A stretch of 64,000 nucleotides of DNA from positions 86,588,328-86,652,327 of the forward strand of contig JAAALK010000080.1 of assembly GCA_019279435.1 (NCBI GenBank), given 5' to 3'. The translations under genes and the position numbers were made by a program. The notes under the pieces are model-generated. The model made no database searches, was not told the origin of the DNA, and saw nothing but the letters and a program-made list of their open reading frames with translations. Shown here one piece after another: positions 60,083 to 64,000 of this stretch. The stretch comes from Zizania palustris (taxonomy: Eukaryota > Streptophyta > Magnoliopsida > Poales > Poaceae). Each line of letters starts with the position of its first letter. Position 1 is the first letter of the stretch.

Positions 60083-60390
60083 GGTAGCGTGTGGTTTGCT
60101 CAAGGTAACGTAAATAGTAATGGAATTAATTACAGTGTCAAGTGATAACAATGTATCAGATTACTAGATTTGTTTGGTTAACAAGTGTAATATATTTTGT
60201 TTACATTACATTAATGTATTCTGGTAACGTAATCTTATACCGGTTTGGTTAGAATGTAATGAGCTGATTACTAGATTATAATTTGATTACGTGGTATCTA
60301 ATACCAGCACATTTAAACAAAACAAAATCTAAGTAATTTGTTTGCACCGTAAACAGATAACACTTAAAATAAACCCAACCAAACACCTTC
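60083..60390. mobile_element. Tourist-like MITE (PIF/Harbinger)
   Basis: The 308-bp element has ends GGTAGCGTGTGGTTTG and, inverted, GAAGGTGTTTGGTTGG. It is flanked by TAA on both sides (60080-60082 and 60391-60393), the TWA duplication of Harbinger-type MITEs. It contains no coding sequence. Assignment is by length, terminal motif style and duplication. Confidence 0.62.
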
Positions 60391-60736
60391 TAAATGTAAA
60401 TGTGGTGCTATAAATTATAACAAGAACAATTTGATATTTTTATTATGCACACGAAATAAAAAACTTCATCGATCAATCATCCAATATAATTAGAGAAATT
60501 TATCAATGCAAATTGCTTCCAAACATAGATAGACGGTTACAATACACCTAATCGTAACGCTGGAATTATTCAATTTATTCCATTCTTTGTCGCAAATAAT
60601 ATAACAGTATAACAAATATATTTGTCAATTGTCTTGTCTAAGTTTAGCATGTTGTAGCACACACATATCATGGATTAGTCATCTTGTATTATCAGAGATG
60701 TTCTCTGGATAGAGTTTTAAACATATATAGGTTTCA

Positions 60737-60764
60737 TCTAATATATATATATATATATATATAT
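60737..60764. repeat. (AT)n microsatellite
   Basis: About 12-13 AT units. Another AT-rich palindrome lies at 61300-61332. Confidence 0.85.
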
Positions 60765-61660
60765 GTAATGGTTGAGTTAATTTGGATAGAAGTTGTTTTG
60801 TTTAATCTTAACATAGTCTCGAGTGCCAAGGTAGAAAATATGCTTCAAATTAATTTACCAAGTACTGGTGTTAGCAATTGTCAAGGATTAAACAATTTTG
60901 GTAAATATAAAAATGTAGCTTGTAGATTACACCATGCATCTAATTGATAATGGTGCATTTATCTTTGATTTATTGACACATTATAACCCAAGTGATGATG
61001 ATATGATTATCTAATAAAGACACACATAGAATACTGAACACACCATTTATCTACAATCAATTTCCATGTTATAACCGTGAAGTGATTGATATGACATGAT
61101 GTAAAGATAGAAAGTAAAATGGTTTAGTGTGCATATATTATATTTATATATATCAGCCGATGCATATAATATTAATTGTTACCATCATACACATATGTAA
61201 TATCAACACAAAAACTAAGTATTACAAAGTTGTCCTTTGAGTGCAGTTTTGCCACTAGTTGCATTGAAACTATTTAAGACATTTTTCATTAAACACATCA
61301 CACTAATTATATATATATATAATTAGTTGTGTTATTGATGCAATCTATTTAACACATATATTATTGATTAATTGCAACAGTAACCAAAATACTTGGTACT
61401 AAAATAATTAAAATGGTTTAGTAGGCCAAGACTGGATTTCGTAGATAAAGATATCATATCCTTTGTGTCAAATCCAATGTAATTCCAGAAATTTAAGTTG
61501 AATGGAACTATTTAAACACTTTTATTTTTATTTGAAAAAATAAACATAAAAAACACATGGCGAACGCCTGTTAGCCAATAGCGGGTTCATCAAGTGTTCG
61601 ATTGCCTATTTCCCATAGTGTATACACATTTAAATTTGATTAAATTAATTACATTGAATC
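60765..61660. other. AT-rich intergenic DNA
   Basis: No supported gene. TTTCCCATAGTG at about 61607-61618 is a possible inverted CACTA-type terminus (CACTATGGGAAA), but no partner end was found. Confidence 0.35.
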
Positions 61661-63400
61661 AATATGGGAAAACATAAATTCGCCGAGTGCAAAAAACAGT
61701 ACCGAGTGTATTATTTTAAGCACTCGACAAAGATGGGTTTGTCCACTAATTTTTAAAAAACACTCAGCAAACTAAAAATACTCGGCGAATAAATTATTTT
61801 CCGAGTGCCCCATGAAAATACACTTGGCAAAGTTGGGTACTAATAGACGTCGTGATGGCATGTATGGGCGAGAAAAAAATCAGGGTTTGCCAAGTGTTTT
61901 CCGGTTTTCTGAGTGTTTTTTTCAGCAAACCCAAAAGGTCAATTATTTTGTGTGAAATAATGTTTAAAGCGTATGTGATATTTGTAACTTGGTTTGATCT
62001 TGAAAAGTTTCTACACTCAAAATACAAAAACATATTCATTAGGGTTAAATATTTTTAATTCATTAAGTATATTTATATGATTTAAAATTTTCTAGGTCAG
62101 TTTTATATTTTAATTCATTAAGTATAGTTATATGATTTAAATTTAAATAGGTCAAATTTGAACTACATGTGCATGATATAAAAAACCAAAATTTATATAA
62201 AAAATATATTCATGTTTTTGTGACCATTTTTGGGCATTACACATTAAATTGAAAGAAATTTTGAAAAATCTTAGTTACGACACTCGATCGACAATGTGGA
62301 GCTTACTACTTTTTTAATTCTAAAAAATCAAATAAAGTCCTAAAAATATGATACTTGTCCTGGTGTTATAATATGATTCATAGATGCATTAATACAAATT
62401 TAAAGATGTTTCAAGAAAGTTGTCATGTAGGATCTTAAGAAATCAGAGATTTTGTGTGGAGAAATTAGGGTTAAGAGAATGAATGTGTTATGTTTCAAGG
62501 CAAATATATGATTAAATATTTATTTGCAATTTAAACTTTTTTCCAATCAAAATACAACATAGCTTATCTATGTAAAAATTTGATATTTTTCTTGGTCAAT
62601 TTACTATTTTTAATTCATTAACTGTGTTTGTAGGATTTATATATTGGAACATTTCAAAATTGAATTGCAAGTGCATACAATAATGAAGACAATTTTGTAG
62701 AACAATCATATTCATATTTTTTATTCCATTTGTATGCCTTATACACTAAATTGAAAGAATTTTAAAAAATATAGATTGCAACACTTGATTGGCAATGTGG
62801 ACCTTGAAGGTTTTTTATTCTAAAAAAAATGAAATCTGAAAAACATGAGACTTATCATAAACTTATGATATATATATATTGTGATAAATATTTAAAAACA
62901 TTGGATAAAGTTATTATGTATGATGATTAAAAATAGAAGACTTTGCAAGCATGAAATTGGATTTAAAAAAGGAATGGATTGGGTTTGAAAGCAAAATGAC
63001 AATTAAATCTTCATTTCAATTTGAAACTTTTTCTACAATCAAAATACAACATATCTTATCCCCTAAAAAAATGGCAGTTTTCTAGGTAAGTTCACCATTA
63101 TTTATTTATTAATTGTATTTATAGGATTTAAATTGAAACATGTCAAATTTGAATAGTAAGTGCATGAAATATTGATCTAAGTTTTCAAAAAAAACCGTAT
63201 TCATGTTTTTGAGTCTATTTTTAGTCCTTACCCACTATTGTTTCACAAAATTTGTCAAACAAAAGAATAAAAAAATTTAAAAATGAAAACAGGTTTGTTG
63301 AGTGCCAAATTTGAGGCACTCGGCAAACACAAATTGTTTGCTGAGTGCGTCAAATTTGGCACTTGACAAACCTTTTTTCGTAGCCGGCGCCAAAATTTCA
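61661..63400. mobile_element. Partial CACTA-type element of a second family
   Basis: A CAATATGGGAAAACATAAAT start (one base from CACTA) is followed by clustered GCCGAGTG/CACTCGGC motifs at 61683-61910 and again at 63297-63365, typical of subterminal repeats of a common grass CACTA family. No target duplication or second terminus lies in the window, so the element may extend past 64000. A tandem array fills the space between the clusters. Confidence 0.4.
62040..63250. repeat. About 490-500 bp tandem repeat, 2-3 copies
   Basis: Matching landmarks recur at similar spacing: CACTAAATTGAAAGAA-like at 62238 and 62741; AAAATACAACATA(G/T)CTTATC at 62549 and 63041; and TTTTAATTCATTAA with the following GTCAAATTTGAA-like text near 62050-62160, 62610 and 63100-63155. 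Copies are diverged and AT-rich. Confidence 0.6.
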
Positions 63401-63469
63401 ACCCTCCCTTTAAATTTCCACACCCCCACTCACCCACTCCTCCCTCCCCATACATTCATTGATTTTTTT

Positions 63470-64000
63470 TTTGGAAAAAATCTAATTCTGGAACACCGAT
63501 TAAAAAATCACAGAATTGGATGCCCGTCAGCCATCCATCGGCCGAACCAGGTGCAACGGCTAGTGCGGCCGAACAAAGCTACATCAACATGGTTCGACCG
63601 ACTAGGGGGTGGACCTATCCCTATAAGAACATGAGCACTGCCATCCTTCTCAGCACATCCACGGTACTTCCAGTCTAGCAGGTCGTCGAGAGTCTCTCAC
63701 ATGCACGTCTAGTCTAGCAGATCACGCACCACACCTGCATCGGCAGTCCACCATTCAGCCATGTCATTGATGCAGTTTTGTGTCCTCCAAGCATGATCGG
63801 ACTGCACAAAAGCAACAATCATCTAAAGGCTAACCAGTACAAATCAATAGAAATGATTGTCATTTATTTACCGACTCATGCCACACAACGGCTATGTGAG
63901 AAGGATGTCATGTGTGATAGTAGGAGTAGGTGGAGGATCATTGCCCCATCCTCTAACAAGACGTACAAACCCTAGTCCGAATGGAGTATCATCGAAGATA
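63470..64000. other. Unassigned moderate-GC sequence at the right edge
   Basis: Sequence shifts from AT-rich to moderate GC content. Frames at 63302-63634 and 63778-63975 have no recognisable domain. It may be the leader or first gene region of the element starting at 61661, but nothing confirms this. Confidence 0.3.

Larger units (their letters stand above)
59130..60590. repeat. Degenerate AT-rich tandem array
   Basis: Units of very roughly 120-150 bp recur with phrases such as AAACATAGATAGACGGTT (59690, 60530), ATAATTAGAGCGATT or its variants (59270, 59385, 59820, 60490) and CACATGGTTTTGAA (59762, 59930, 60030). Divergence is high. The array is interrupted by the MITE at 60083-60390. Confidence 0.5.

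Noticed and set aside
61607..61675. Two back-to-back CACTA termini (TTTCCCATAGTG and CAATATGGGAAA)
   Set aside because: The right-facing partner of the first was not found and the second lacks an exact CACTA. Only the second is retained as a weak candidate start, because GCCGAGTG motifs follow it.
63302..63634. Open frame of 110 codons near the right edge
   Set aside because: It covers the inverted CACTCGGC repeats and low-complexity C-rich DNA, and shows no domain.
1..64000. CRISPR arrays, bacterial operons, tRNA or rRNA genes
   Set aside because: The window is plant nuclear DNA. The tandem repeats lack CRISPR spacing, and no tRNA cloverleaf or rRNA motif was recognised. The TGGTATCAGAGC sites are retrotransposon primer sites, not tRNA genes.

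Overview
The window is plant nuclear DNA, almost certainly from a grass and probably a panicoid (sorghum, maize, sugarcane or Miscanthus type). The evidence is GT-AG introns, a GC-rich LOB-domain gene with a glycine-rich N-terminus, Copia elements with an initiator-Met tRNA primer site, Helitrons carrying host gene pieces, a large CACTA element and a Tourist-like MITE. I could support one intact host gene, a two-exon LBD transcription factor (56713-58360, minus). Nearly everything else is a stack of nested transposable elements, read from target-site duplications and terminal motifs.

Left part (1-14627). Degraded gypsy-type LTR sequence lies at 1-2055. An outer Helitron on the minus strand (2278-14600) carries pieces of at least three host genes on the same strand: a MOR1/XMAP215-family gene, a membrane steroid-binding (MAPR) gene and an unidentified coding exon. 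A second Helitron on the plus strand (3132-12055) sits inside the MOR1 piece and splits it. That inner Helitron holds the 5' end of a p24 cargo-receptor gene, a 6.4-kb L1-type LINE with a 15-bp target-site duplication (4036-10413), a small foldback MITE and a possible TIR element.

Middle (14628-55321). One CACTA element, about 40.7 kb as it stands, has matching ends and a TTT duplication. Its own content is about 11 kb. The first gene is a TNPD-like transposase, now in three segments (15434-17519, 36475-37181, 47978-48554). The second gene (about 51000-54775) combines a Transposase_24-type region with a Ulp1-like cysteine protease C-terminus. Three Copia elements of one lineage (probably SIRE/Maximus), all on the minus strand, interrupt it. 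Element A (17520-36469) keeps gag but has no pol. Element B (21570-32432) is inserted in A. Element C (37182-47972) is in the CACTA itself and has an uninterrupted pol frame. Duplications are TTAAT (A), ATAAC (B) and ATAAA (C), so the order was CACTA first, then A and C, and B after A.

Right part (55322-64000). The LBD gene is flanked upstream by a degenerate AT-rich tandem array interrupted by a Tourist-like MITE, then by about three copies of a roughly 490-500 bp tandem repeat set between clusters of CACTCGGCAAA-type motifs typical of another CACTA family. No rRNA, tRNA or CRISPR was seen. No positional claim was tested by database search; family names come from motif recognition.
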